Assembly: GCA_947170265.1 (NCBI GenBank)
Contig: CAMVSV010000012.1
Coordinates: 1-64,000, forward strand
Direction: 5' to 3'
Length of the DNA stretch: 64,000 nucleotides
Source: an uncultured Prevotella sp.
GTDB lineage: Bacteria; Bacteroidota; Bacteroidia; Bacteroidales; Bacteroidaceae
The notes under the pieces were generated by a model. That model did no database searches. It was not told where the DNA came from and saw only the letters and a list, made by a program, of their open reading frames with translations. Each line of letters opens with the position of its first letter. Position 1 is the stretch's first letter. Shown here piece by piece: positions 51,792-60,197 of this stretch. Both the position numbers and the translations under genes were made by a program.

Positions 51792-52760
51792 ATGCATACA
51801 TTTTTCAACGTAGAAGACCTCGGCAACCTCAACGACGCTCTCGCCGAGGCATTGGAAGTGAAGAAAGACAGGTTTGCCTTCCAGCATCTGGGCAAGAACA
51901 AGACCCTGCTGATGATATTCTTCAACAACTCGCTGCGCACACGACTGTCAACACAAAAGGCTGCCATGAACCTCGGAATGAACGTCATGGTGCTCGACGT
52001 GAACGCAGGAGCATGGAAACTGGAAACCGAGCGCGGAGTAATCATGGACGGCGACAAGTCGGAACACCTGCTGGAAGCCATTCCTGTGATGGCAAACTAC
52101 TGCGACATCATTGCAGTGCGCTCCTTTGCCGGACTCACCGACCGCAGCTATGACTATGCCGAGACTGTGGTAAACCAGTTCGTGAAATACAGCGGAAAGC
52201 CTGTGGTAGCCATGGAGACAGCAACCGTGCATCCCCTGCAGGCGTTTGCCGACCTGATAACCATCACCGAGCACTCCACCACCCTTGCCCACAGACCCAA
52301 GGTGGTGCTCTCATGGGCTCCCCACTGCCGCGCCCTGCCCCAAGCCGTGCCCAACTCGTTTGCTCAGTGGATGCGTGCCGCCGACGTAGACTTCGTTGTC
52401 ACCCATCCTGAGGGCTACGAACTCGACCCCCGTTTCGTTGGCGATGCCAAGGTGGAATACGACCAGAGGAAAGCCTTTGAAGGTGCCGACTTCATCTATG
52501 CCAAGAACTGGAGTTGTCCTGGCGTTACCTGTCCTGAGAATTATGGCAAGATACTCTCTAAAGACATGTCGTGGACAGTAGACAGTGAGCACATGTCGTG
52601 GACCAACAACGGAAAGTTCATGCACTGTCTGCCCGTGCGCCGAGGACTCATCGTAACCGACGATGTGATAGAAGGCGAGAACTCGCTTGTAATACCCGAA
52701 GCTGCCAACCGCGAGATTTCGGCACAGGTGGTGCTCAAGCGCGTGCTTGAAAGCATATAA
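51792..52760 (+). CDS. argF': N-succinylornithine carbamoyltransferase
   Basis: A 322-residue transcarbamylase of the Bacteroides SOTCase type. FFNNSLRTRLST is the carbamoyl-phosphate site (SxRTR variant) and MHCLPVRRGLIVTDDV is the C-terminal conserved segment. In the B. fragilis enzyme Pro90 in GDKPEH decides for succinylornithine against acetylornithine. Here the equivalent residue is Ser90 (GDKSEH), which is unusual. Overall similarity still favours the succinyl type. It is the last gene of the operon and is followed by a terminator. Confidence 0.9.
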   Translation: MHTFFNVEDLGNLNDALAEALEVKKDRFAFQHLGKNKTLLMIFFNNSLRTRLSTQKAAMNLGMNVMVLDVNAGAWKLETERGVIMDGDKSEHLLEAIPVMANYCDIIAVRSFAGLTDRSYDYAETVVNQFVKYSGKPVVAMETATVHPLQAFADLITITEHSTTLAHRPKVVLSWAPHCRALPQAVPNSFAQWMRAADVDFVVTHPEGYELDPRFVGDAKVEYDQRKAFEGADFIYAKNWSCPGVTCPENYGKILSKDMSWTVDSEHMSWTNNGKFMHCLPVRRGLIVTDDVIEGENSLVIPEAANREISAQVVLKRVLESI

Positions 52761-52779
52761 GGAACTACAACACATAGGA

Positions 52780-52820
52780 AAAGGGACATCAAACCACGGT
52801 TTGGTGTCCCTTTGTTTCTT
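52780..52820 (+). terminator. terminator of the argD-argF' operon
   Basis: AAAGGGACATCAAACC (52780-52795) pairs with 52798-52813 with one wobble, followed by a T-rich tail. It starts 20 bp after the carbamoyltransferase stop codon. Confidence 0.88.
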
Positions 52821-52876
52821 TTAACACACATAGCCTTATGTTATGTATGCAGCCCTTTGCATGGCAAACATAACAT

Positions 52877-53560
52877 TCATTTCCCCAACTTTATCTTCTT
52901 CTCAACCATTCCGTCATAGGTGTTGAGCAGCACCTTGAGCGTGTCGGCATCGGGATAATCGGCAAGCGGGAAGCTCAGATATGTGCGCACGGTGTAGTAT
53001 TCCGGCACACTGTTGCGGTTGTGGTAGAGCTGAACGGCAACGGTGTGCGTGCCGTCAGCATTGTTAGCCGAGGAATGGGGCACCAAGCCTATTACATGGC
53101 GTGCATCAACGGCATCGGCCTTTCCCGACTTCAAGGCAATGCCCATGTTGAGATACTTGCCATTGGGACTCATCCACGCACTCTCAAACATCACTGGGTC
53201 GTCGTGCATGGCATAGCCGTCGGCCAAGGGCATGGCATGAAGCACTGACACCGCCACTATCGACACAGGCTCAACGTCGTCGTTCACCTTATTATAATAT
53301 ATAAGGGCGCGGTAGGTGGTGTCGGCAACGGCTGCCCATCGGCATCTGTATGGCTGATTAAAGGAGAGCGTCTCACCCTCGTCGGTCTCTGCGCCCACTA
53401 TGCAGCAAGTGTCGGCACCTGTCGCCACCTCGCCGAAGTCGGCACGGAGATAGGAATAGTCGCCGTCGCCAGTGTCGTAGGCGTCGTTGGTGCATGAGCA
53501 GATTGTGGCTGCTATACAGCAGCCCACTGCCAGTGCCAGTATGTATCTGCTCAGGTGCAT
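52877..53560 (-). CDS. NigD-like lipoprotein
   Basis: A 227-residue lipoprotein (lipobox ICSC, Cys23). The body is a two-domain beta protein: an N-terminal OB-like part with the tract DGDYSYLRADFGEV and a C-terminal part ending YDGMVEKKIKLGK. This matches the NigD-like family of Bacteroidetes, whose role is unknown although the founding member is near a bacteriocin locus. It is the last gene of the PASTA-rluD-ddl-acyltransferase run, 18 bp after the acyltransferase. Confidence 0.75.
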   Translation of the reverse strand: MHLSRYILALAVGCCIAATICSCTNDAYDTGDGDYSYLRADFGEVATGADTCCIVGAETDEGETLSFNQPYRCRWAAVADTTYRALIYYNKVNDDVEPVSIVAVSVLHAMPLADGYAMHDDPVMFESAWMSPNGKYLNMGIALKSGKADAVDARHVIGLVPHSSANNADGTHTVAVQLYHNRNSVPEYYTVRTYLSFPLADYPDADTLKVLLNTYDGMVEKKIKLGK

Positions 53561-53578
53561 CTCTATCGGTTGCTTTTC

Positions 53579-54736
53579 CTATTTTTCCAGCTTCAACTTG
53601 TTGCGCAATGGATTGGCATACATTGTGAGCATGCGCTCCCGGAGGAATGGAATGTCGGCATTGGGAAGGTCAATCTTGCCCAACTGCTGCTCAATGTATT
53701 GCTCGAAGCGCTGCTTCTGCTCCTGGCTGTATGTGTCGGCCATGGCGTGAGAGCCTTCAAGCAAGTCAAGGGCTATGCGGTTGTTGGCATAGATGCGGTA
53801 GTTGGAGTGTATCTGCGTGTCTATATGCGCTGCTATGAGGTCATACTGTTCGCCTTTGGGCATGTCGCTGTCAATGGTTTTCAGCCACGGGTCAATGCAC
53901 TCGGCACAGTGGTAGTGAACCTCGCCCTTATATCCCATTATTCCAGTCTTCATGCTCACAACGTCGTCCATCGGTCCTTTCTTGAAGTCGGGGTCGTCGC
54001 GGCGCTGCTGGAACTCCTTCGCCTTGAGATAGTCGCACGGGTCGTATTCATACGAGATGGTGAGAGGCACTATGTGGAGCTCGGTGAGACGATCTATGAG
54101 CGAGCCCTCGCCACCCATGGCCATCATCTTGAGTATGGCACTCTGTGTGCGGTCGTCGCTGTCCTTGGCTCTGCCCTCGCGCTGTGCTATCCAGATGTTC
54201 TCATTCTTGCAGCCTATGGCGTAGTGCATGTAGTCGGAAAGGCGCTTGCTGGCAACGAGCATCTGGCGCATGGGCAACGAACGTTCCACGATGAACGACT
54301 TGTTGACCCTCACGAGGTCTTTCACCCACGGCAACTTCAGAAGGTTGTCGCCGATGGCTATCTCGCAGGTGGTGGTGAAGTCGTTCTCTACGAGCAGCAC
54401 GTCGAGCAATGCCGAGTCGAGCACAATGTCTCTGTGGTTGCTCACAAAGGTGTAGCGCTGGTGGTTGTCAATCGCGCTGATGTCCATGTCAAGTCCTGTT
54501 GCTGCGGTGCTCATGAGCTTTTTCAGGAATGGATACATGAACGTTTTCTGAAACTCAAGGTTTGTGGAGCATGAGTGGAGCTGCTGCGCCACAGCCTCCA
54601 AGGGTACGTCAGGATAGAGATATGCCACCACCTGGCGGAACTGCGGATCGGAGAGCAACCGGTCGTAGACCTGCGGCAGCTCTTCGGGCAGGAATGGACG
54701 TATGCTCTCAAAGTCTTTACTTCTGCTGTCTTCCAT
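53579..54736 (-). CDS. acyltransferase of the glycerol-phosphate acyltransferase type
   Basis: A 385-residue protein without a signal sequence. FVSNHRDIVLDSALLDVLL near residues 93-111 is the acyltransferase block I (NHxxD-like). FIVERSLPMRQ, IAQREGRAKDSDDRTQ and VPLTISYEYDPCDYLKAKE correspond to blocks II-IV of PlsC/PlsB-type enzymes. Bacteroidetes carry this long form, probably for phospholipid or lipid A-related acyl transfer at the inner membrane. The exact acceptor is unknown. It lies 54 bp after ddl. Confidence 0.78.
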   Translation of the reverse strand: MEDSRSKDFESIRPFLPEELPQVYDRLLSDPQFRQVVAYLYPDVPLEAVAQQLHSCSTNLEFQKTFMYPFLKKLMSTAATGLDMDISAIDNHQRYTFVSNHRDIVLDSALLDVLLVENDFTTTCEIAIGDNLLKLPWVKDLVRVNKSFIVERSLPMRQMLVASKRLSDYMHYAIGCKNENIWIAQREGRAKDSDDRTQSAILKMMAMGGEGSLIDRLTELHIVPLTISYEYDPCDYLKAKEFQQRRDDPDFKKGPMDDVVSMKTGIMGYKGEVHYHCAECIDPWLKTIDSDMPKGEQYDLIAAHIDTQIHSNYRIYANNRIALDLLEGSHAMADTYSQEQKQRFEQYIEQQLGKIDLPNADIPFLRERMLTMYANPLRNKLKLEK

Positions 54737-54790
54737 GGTTTCGTAGTGTTGTATTGTTACAAGTGTTGCTCAGTGTGGTATCGTGGAAAA

Positions 54791-55792
54791 TCAGAACTGG
54801 TTTTCCACGATGTCGGTGAGCACATCTTTGATGTCGAGTCCGGCAGCTTTCACCTGCTGGGGTATGAAGCTTGTGGCTGTCATGCCTGGCGTGGTGTTTA
54901 TCTCAAGCATGTTTATCTTGTCGTTTCCTTCGGCATCCTTGGTGATGATATAGTCAATGCGTATTATTCCGTTGGCATGAAGCAGGTCGTAGATGCGGCT
55001 GGTGAGCTGCGCTGCCTTCTGTGCGGTGTCGGGATTGATGCGTGCCGGTGTTATCTCCTGCACCTGTCCGTTGTATTTGGCATCGTAGTCGAAGAACTCA
55101 TTGTTGGTAACCACTTCGGTGGCGGGGAACACCACCTCCTTGTTGCGTGTCTTGTAGCATCCTACTGTAATCTCGGTGCCGTCCATGAAGCTCTCTATCA
55201 TGACCTCGTTGCTTTCCATGAATGCCGTGCGCAGTGCCGGAGCAATCTGGTCGGCATTCTTCACCTTTGTCACTCCGAAGCTGCTGCCATCGGTCGAGGG
55301 TTTCACGAAACAGGGCATGCCTATCGTTCTCTCCACTTCCTTCTCGTCGAGCTGTGCCTCTTCGCCGCGACGCAGCATGATACTCGGTGCCACGTTCACG
55401 CCAAAGCTCTTGAGGTATCTGTTGAGCACGAACTTGTCGAAGGTGAGAGCTTCCACGAGCACGCCGCTGGTTGAATATAGCATTCCTATGAGGTCGAAAT
55501 ATCCCTGCATGAGTCCGTTTTCACCGGGTGTGCCGTGTATGGTTATGTATGCATAGTCGAATGTGGTGGTCTCTCCGTTGAGAACAAAGGAGAAATCGTT
55601 CTTGTCTATCTTGGCAGTGTCGCCATTGTCGAGGTGTACCTGCCAGTCTTGTCCCCTTACGTCTACTATGAACACGTCATAGCGTTCCTTGTCGAAAAAC
55701 GAGTAGAGTCCCTGTGCTGAGCGCAGTGACACGTCATGTTCTGATGAATCGCCACCACAAACGATGGCTATTTTTCTCTTCAAATCTTTCAT
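54791..55792 (-). CDS. ddl: D-alanine--D-alanine ligase
   Basis: A 333-residue ATP-grasp ligase making the D-Ala-D-Ala dipeptide for peptidoglycan. IVCGGDSSEHDVSLRSAQ opens the protein, HGTPGENGLMQGYFDLIGM is the substrate loop region, PCFVKPSTDGSSFGVTKV is an ATP-grasp motif, and EINTTPGMT carries the metal-binding Glu and Asn. It follows rluD and the PASTA gene, an arrangement common in Bacteroidetes. Confidence 0.95.
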   Translation of the reverse strand: MKDLKRKIAIVCGGDSSEHDVSLRSAQGLYSFFDKERYDVFIVDVRGQDWQVHLDNGDTAKIDKNDFSFVLNGETTTFDYAYITIHGTPGENGLMQGYFDLIGMLYSTSGVLVEALTFDKFVLNRYLKSFGVNVAPSIMLRRGEEAQLDEKEVERTIGMPCFVKPSTDGSSFGVTKVKNADQIAPALRTAFMESNEVMIESFMDGTEITVGCYKTRNKEVVFPATEVVTNNEFFDYDAKYNGQVQEITPARINPDTAQKAAQLTSRIYDLLHANGIIRIDYIITKDAEGNDKINMLEINTTPGMTATSFIPQQVKAAGLDIKDVLTDIVENQF

Positions 55793-55848
55793 CTTTTCCT
55801 TTTATTGCTTTATTCTTAATGCTTTGTTTCGTTGCCATGGCATGACGG

Positions 55849-56934
55849 TCAGTCGTCGGTCTCCTTTCTCGTCGTGCCTTTTATGAATGTGCGCCATTTC
55901 TCCAGAAGCTGCTCCATGTCGGTGGGCATGGGTGAGGTGAAGTCCATCTGCTTGCCGCTCACGGGATGTATAAAGCCGAGTGTGCGGGCGTGGAGAGCCT
56001 GTCTTGGACATAGCTTCATGCAGTTCTGTATGAATGCCTTGTATGAGCTGCTGCGTTCACCTCTGAGTATCTCTGTGCCTCCGTAGCGCTCGTCGGCAAA
56101 GAGTGGATGCCCTATGTGTCGCATGTGGGCTCTTATCTGGTGGGTGCGTCCTGTCTCGAGTATGCACTCCACGAGTGTGGTATAGCCAAAGCGTTCCATC
56201 ACGCGGTAGTGTGTCACGGCGGGTTTGCCTATCTCTGAGTCGGGCGGCATCACTGTCATTCTCAGCCTGTCTTTGGGGTCGCGTGCTATGTTTCCTTCTA
56301 TGCGTCCGCTGTCATCGGTGAAGTTTGCCCATACGAGGGCGTTGTAGCTGCGGTGTGTAGTCTTGTTGAAGAACTGCAAGGCGAGGCTTGTCTTTGCCTG
56401 TGGTGTCTTGGCTACCACGAGCAGTCCGCTGGTGTCTTTGTCTATGCGGTGCACGAGTCCCACGTCGGGGTCGTTGGGGTCGTAGTCGGGGTTGTTTCTC
56501 ATGTGCCATGCAATGGCGTTGACGAGTGTCCCAGTAAAGTTTCCTACTCCGGGATGCACCACCATGCCCGCCGGTTTGTCTATCACCATGAGCTGGTCGT
56601 CTTCATAAACGATGTCTAAGGATATTTCCTCGGGCAGTATGGAGGTGTCGTGGCGCGGCTGATCGAGCATGAGGGTTATAACGTCGAGAGGGCGTACCTT
56701 GTAGTTGCTCTTCACGGGTTTGCCGTTGACTCTTATGCTTCCTGCGTCGGCAGCTTTCTGTATGCGGTTGCGGCTGGAGTGCTGCAGGTGTTCGGAGAGG
56801 TATTTGTCAATCCTTATGCTTTCCTGCCCTTTGTCCACCTCCATGCGCAGATGCTCGTAGAGCAGTCCTTCCTCGGCATCAAGCTCTGCGAGCAGCATGT
56901 CGGCATTGTTGGTGTTGTTGTCGTAGCCTGCCAT
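55849..56934 (-). CDS. rluD: RluD-type 23S rRNA pseudouridine synthase
   Basis: A 361-residue enzyme. The N-terminal S4 RNA-binding domain (about 38-90, RIDKYLSEHLQHSSRNRIQK) precedes the RluA-family catalytic domain with HRIDKDTSGLLVVAKT, holding the catalytic Asp. GRTHQIRAHMRHIGHPLFAD is the second signature. It should modify 23S rRNA as RluD does. It lies 15 bp after the PASTA gene in the same operon. Confidence 0.92.
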   Translation of the reverse strand: MAGYDNNTNNADMLLAELDAEEGLLYEHLRMEVDKGQESIRIDKYLSEHLQHSSRNRIQKAADAGSIRVNGKPVKSNYKVRPLDVITLMLDQPRHDTSILPEEISLDIVYEDDQLMVIDKPAGMVVHPGVGNFTGTLVNAIAWHMRNNPDYDPNDPDVGLVHRIDKDTSGLLVVAKTPQAKTSLALQFFNKTTHRSYNALVWANFTDDSGRIEGNIARDPKDRLRMTVMPPDSEIGKPAVTHYRVMERFGYTTLVECILETGRTHQIRAHMRHIGHPLFADERYGGTEILRGERSSSYKAFIQNCMKLCPRQALHARTLGFIHPVSGKQMDFTSPMPTDMEQLLEKWRTFIKGTTRKETDD

Positions 56935-56949
56935 GATGATGTGTGTGGG

Positions 56950-57666
56950 TTATTCGGCGGGCGATGCCTGTTCGCTACCTGACGACGGGCTTATCTCGTT
57001 GCCGTTCTCGTCGACGGGCACCTCCACGATCTCATATTCATACTCGGGCACTTCCTCGGGCATGTCGTCGTAGTCTATACCTGAATTCTCATAGTCTATC
57101 ACGGTGCCGGAGCTGCGTGTGCCGTCGCCCACCTGAAGCACGAGCTTGGCATCAGAGGGTATGCGGTCGCCGGTCTTCACTTTCCTGCCATTGACGGTCA
57201 TTCCATAGATCCAGTCTTTCTCACCGGGCATCCACTGTGGTTCTCCGAGCTTGAAGCCCATGGAGGCGAGCATGGCGCTTGCCTCGCGGTAGGAGCCGTT
57301 GTCAATCACGTCGGGCAGCACGAGCATGGGTGCTCCTGCCGAGTTTACGGTGACGAGTATCACATGGTCGCTCTTTATGCGCTTGCCGTTGAGCGGCGAC
57401 TGCTCGAGTATGCAGTCTGGCGGCAGCGTCTTCACATAGCCGGTGTCTGCCACCACGAGTTGCAGTCCCAGTGCCTTGCATTTGTCTTCGGCATCTTCAA
57501 ACGACATGTGTATGATGTTTGGCACCACTATCGACTCTCCGTGATGTGTATAGAAGCCGAGGCCGAAGCGCACAGCAAAGCTCAGGAGCACCATGACTAT
57601 GACTACAGCCACGATGTTGCCCCATACATAGGCACTGGCAAACTTGTGCAATATATTCTTGGACAT
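56950..57666 (-). CDS. PASTA-domain membrane protein
   Basis: A 238-residue protein with an N-terminal membrane helix (about 14-33, WGNIVAVVIVMVLLSFAVRF) and three PASTA-type repeats (about 40-110, 112-180 and 180-205) with the typical VVPNIIHMSFEDAEDKC, VLPDVIDNGSYREA and GMTVNGRKVKTGDRIP segments. It lacks the kinase or transpeptidase found with PASTA domains in Gram-positives. It likely binds peptidoglycan or muropeptides in the periplasm. Its end is acidic (EYEYEIVEVPVDENGNE). It heads the operon with rluD and ddl. Confidence 0.85.
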   Translation of the reverse strand: MSKNILHKFASAYVWGNIVAVVIVMVLLSFAVRFGLGFYTHHGESIVVPNIIHMSFEDAEDKCKALGLQLVVADTGYVKTLPPDCILEQSPLNGKRIKSDHVILVTVNSAGAPMLVLPDVIDNGSYREASAMLASMGFKLGEPQWMPGEKDWIYGMTVNGRKVKTGDRIPSDAKLVLQVGDGTRSSGTVIDYENSGIDYDDMPEEVPEYEYEIVEVPVDENGNEISPSSGSEQASPAE

Positions 57667-57729
57667 TGCTATTTTTGTTTTTCGTTATGCGTGGCGGCGC
57701 AAGGCTCCACGTCAGTGTTCATTCCGAGG

Positions 57730-57758
57730 CAAAATTACATAAAAATCACGATATACAA
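57730..57758 (-). promoter_or_regulatory. promoter of the PASTA-rluD-ddl operon
   Basis: The minus strand has TTG (57756-57758), 18 bp, then TAATTTTG (57730-57737), 63 bp before the PASTA start. Confidence 0.6.
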
Positions 57759-57803
57759 TGCAGTAGGTATAAAGAAATTCGCATTTCTTTGAGGCAAAGA
57801 CAT

Positions 57804-57847
57804 AAAAAAAGGAAAGAGGCGTGGATTGGTGCTTCTTTCCTTTTTTT
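57804..57847 (-). terminator. terminator of rpmH
   Basis: A 17-bp stem (57804-57820 with 57831-57847) including one wobble, with seven A on the left as the U-tract in minus-strand RNA. It lies 22 bp beyond the rpmH stop codon. Confidence 0.9.
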
Positions 57848-57869
57848 GATTTCCTCAAAGCGAGCGTGC

Positions 57870-58025
57870 TTACTTTCCGTGGTGCTCGTCAGATACTGTT
57901 AACTTCTTGCGGCCCTTGGCACGACGTGATGCAAGCACACGACGACCGTTCTTCGACTGCATTCTCTGGCGGAAACCATGCTTGTTTACACGCCTTCTGT
58001 TGTGCGGCTGGAATGTTCTTTTCAT
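57870..58025 (-). CDS. rpmH: 50S ribosomal protein L34
   Basis: A 51-residue ribosomal protein found by direct translation of the minus strand. It starts [18 protein letters not shown] and continues [20 protein letters not shown], the universal L34 signature, ending with a Bacteroidetes-type tail [12 protein letters not shown]. It is flanked by its own promoter and terminator, so it is monocistronic. L34 sits in the large ribosomal subunit and binds 23S rRNA. Confidence 0.97.
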   Translation of the reverse strand: MKRTFQPHNRRRVNKHGFRQRMQSKNGRRVLASRRAKGRKKLTVSDEHHGK

Positions 58026-58124
58026 TGTCTTATCCTATTTTTTATTTGTATTTATTGTCTCTTTTTCCAAAAGCTGTTCAAGGTATGGGCACAATAAACC
58101 CACAATCCAAAAGATTTCGGGCTG

Positions 58125-58155
58125 CAAAATTACGCATTCTTTTTGAAACTACCAA
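58125..58155 (-). promoter_or_regulatory. promoter of rpmH
   Basis: On the minus strand TTG (58153-58155), 20 bp spacer, TAATTTTG (58125-58132). A 5' untranslated region of about 90 bases follows. Confidence 0.7.
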
Positions 58156-58217
58156 ACATTCAGCCACTTTTAGTTTCTTTTTCTTCTCATACCAACGACA
58201 AAACAGCCATGCTGACA

Positions 58218-58646
58218 CTACAATCCCTCATAGCTGCTGATGGTGCGACGCCACTCGTCGGGAAGGGGTATGGCTTGCTGGCGCTCAAGGTCGAATGCCA
58301 CCATCACGGAAAGGCAACGGCTCTTCACCTCACGGGTGTCGGTATCTATGAGTTCCTGCTCAAGGTGGAAGCTCTTGTTGCCGAGCTTCACCACTCGCGT
58401 GCGACCGGCAATATGGCTGGCTGCCTTGATCTGCGAGAGAAACTCTGCTTCAATCTTCACCACCACTATCGCCACCTTCGACCAGTCAACGCCATGGCAC
58501 ACGGTAGAAAGGTACTCGGTCTTCGTGGTATCGTAGAACTGGAAATACACGGCATTGTTCACATGCCCGAACTTGTCTATATCGTTGAAGCGTATCTGCA
58601 AGGGCATCACATGATGGAATAGCTTTTCTCTATCTTCTGTTGTCAT
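58218..58646 (-). CDS. hotdog-fold acyl-CoA thioesterase (YbgC/FadM type)
   Basis: A 142-residue hotdog-fold enzyme. RFNDIDKFGHVNNAVYFQFYDTTK near residues 19-42 is the 4-hydroxybenzoyl-CoA thioesterase signature, with the catalytic Asp within NDID and the HVNNAxY element. The length is typical. It should hydrolyse short acyl-CoA or acyl-ACP. It is a single gene, separated from rpmH by 192 bp that contain the rpmH promoter. Confidence 0.85.
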   Translation of the reverse strand: MTTEDREKLFHHVMPLQIRFNDIDKFGHVNNAVYFQFYDTTKTEYLSTVCHGVDWSKVAIVVVKIEAEFLSQIKAASHIAGRTRVVKLGNKSFHLEQELIDTDTREVKSRCLSVMVAFDLERQQAIPLPDEWRRTISSYEGL

Positions 58647-58792
58647 AACCTCATGTCATTTTAATGGATTTCACTGCGAAATTACAAAAACCGCAACCAC
58701 CAACGGAACAATTCACGAGGAAAAGCTGAAAACACCATGTTTTATTGATATATATCCATGAAACCAACATGTCACAATACCGGAAAAACGGC

Positions 58793-59059
58793 GTGAAACA
58801 TTTTGTGAATAAATGTAAAGGGATGTAAAAATACAGAAGATTTCTTTAACATTCGAAGACCAAGAAAGGCTCCAAGAATCGCCTTTGCAACTCGTTGATT
58901 ATCAAGTGCTTGAAAAGGGCATTTTAAAAGAGCCTCTTTTAGCGTGCAAAAGAGCCTCTTTTGGAAGGTAAAAGAGCCTCTTTCGTAACGCGAAAGTGGC
59001 ACTTTCGTTTTCTCAGTGTGCGGAGAACATTTATTGTTCACATTTGTTAACTGTTTCAC
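58793..59059. mobile_element. 267-bp MITE-like element, copy 2
   Basis: This has the same length and ends (GTGAAACA / TGTTTCAC) as the copy at 41794-42060, with about four-fifths or more of the bases shared by eye. The core carries three AAAAGAGCCTCTTT units. It lies directly upstream of the tandem repeats in front of folP. No transposase gene is in the window, so it would be non-autonomous or inactive. Confidence 0.7.
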
Positions 59060-59060
59060 A

Positions 59061-59293
59061 AAGTTACTCGCGCTCCGCGATAATGGAAGGAAAAACAAGT
59101 TTTCCTTTTGCATTATGCTCGCTTAATCAGAAACTTTGAAGAAGTTACTAACGCTCTATAATGAAAAGAAAAACAAGTTTTCCTTTTGCATTATGCTCGC
59201 TTAATCAGAAACTTTGGAGAAGTTACTAACGCTCGATAATGAAAAGAAAAACAAGTTTTCCTTTTGCATTATGCTCGCTTAATCGTAACTTTG
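59061..59293. repeat. three tandem repeats of 78-81 bp carrying promoter-like boxes
   Basis: AAGTTAC recurs at 59061, 59142 and 59220. Each unit holds CAAGTTTTCCTTTTGCATTA followed by TGCTCGCTTAATC, and ends with a promoter-like pair: TTG and, 19-20 bp later, nAACTTTG. In the first two units the box reads AAACTTTG, in the last one TAACTTTG, which is the consensus form. The array ends 18 bp before the folP start codon. Confidence 0.85.
59264..59293 (+). promoter_or_regulatory. promoter of folP-cdaA
   Basis: TTG at 59264-59266, 19 bp spacer, TAACTTTG at 59286-59293. The start codon at 59312 lies about 12 bases beyond the expected transcription start, so the leader is very short. Confidence 0.7.
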
Positions 59294-59311
59294 CAAAACA
59301 AAGTTTTCGCA

Positions 59312-60190
59312 ATGGGAATAAACAACGACAATAACTTCACACTGAATGCGGGAGACAGACTCATAGACCTGTCACATCCGGTGGTGATGGGAATACTCAA
59401 CAGCACACCCGACAGCTTCTTCAGCCAGTCACGAATGCAGGCTGAGCACGACATAGCCTCACGCGCCAACGACATCATGGAACAAGGTGCGGAAATCATT
59501 GACATCGGAGCCTTCTCCACCCGACCGGGAGCAAGCAACGTGAGCACCGACGAGGAGATGAAACGAATGAGAAGGGCTCTGACGATAGTAAGACAGCAAC
59601 AACCCAACGCCATACTGTCGGTAGACACCTTCCGACCTGAGGTAGCCCGCATGGCTGTGGAGGAATATGGTGCCGGCATCATCAACGACATCAGCGAAGG
59701 CACCGGCTCAATGGCTATCCCCACGGCAAGCACGTCGTACCAAGACATGCCGTCGGAGATGTTCATCACGGTGGCACAGCTGGGTGTGGCTTACATTCTC
59801 ACCTCCATCCAGCCCACCATGAGGCAGACGCTCATGCAGCTCTCGGGAAAGATACAACAGCTGCACGGCTTAGGACAGAAAGACATCATCATTGACCCGG
59901 GACTGGGATTCGGCAAGACCGTTGAGCAGAACTACGACATTCTAAGGGAACTTCCATTGCTCTCGGCGCTCAACAAGCCGCTGCTCATCGGGCTCTCACG
60001 CAAGTCAATGATATGGAAGCCGCTCGCCACCACGCCCGACGGCGCACTCAACGGCACCACGGCACTCCACATGGCATCACTCCTTGGCGGTGCCCACATA
60101 CTAAGGGCACACGACGTGAAGGAATGTGTGGAAACAGTGAAACTATACAACCTGCTGCAAGGCAACGTGCAGCATGCATCAAACCCATGA
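59312..60190 (+). CDS. folP: dihydropteroate synthase
   Basis: A 292-residue TIM-barrel enzyme of folate synthesis joining p-aminobenzoate to the pterin. MGILNSTPDSFF, DIGAFSTRPGA and IIDPGLGFGKT are the substrate-binding signatures. I chose ATG 59312 because an earlier frame start at 59264 would lie in the promoter. It is followed by cdaA after 7 bp, a pairing that is frequent in Bacteroidetes. Confidence 0.94.
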   Translation: MGINNDNNFTLNAGDRLIDLSHPVVMGILNSTPDSFFSQSRMQAEHDIASRANDIMEQGAEIIDIGAFSTRPGASNVSTDEEMKRMRRALTIVRQQQPNAILSVDTFRPEVARMAVEEYGAGIINDISEGTGSMAIPTASTSYQDMPSEMFITVAQLGVAYILTSIQPTMRQTLMQLSGKIQQLHGLGQKDIIIDPGLGFGKTVEQNYDILRELPLLSALNKPLLIGLSRKSMIWKPLATTPDGALNGTTALHMASLLGGAHILRAHDVKECVETVKLYNLLQGNVQHASNP

Positions 60191-60197
60191 TAGAACC

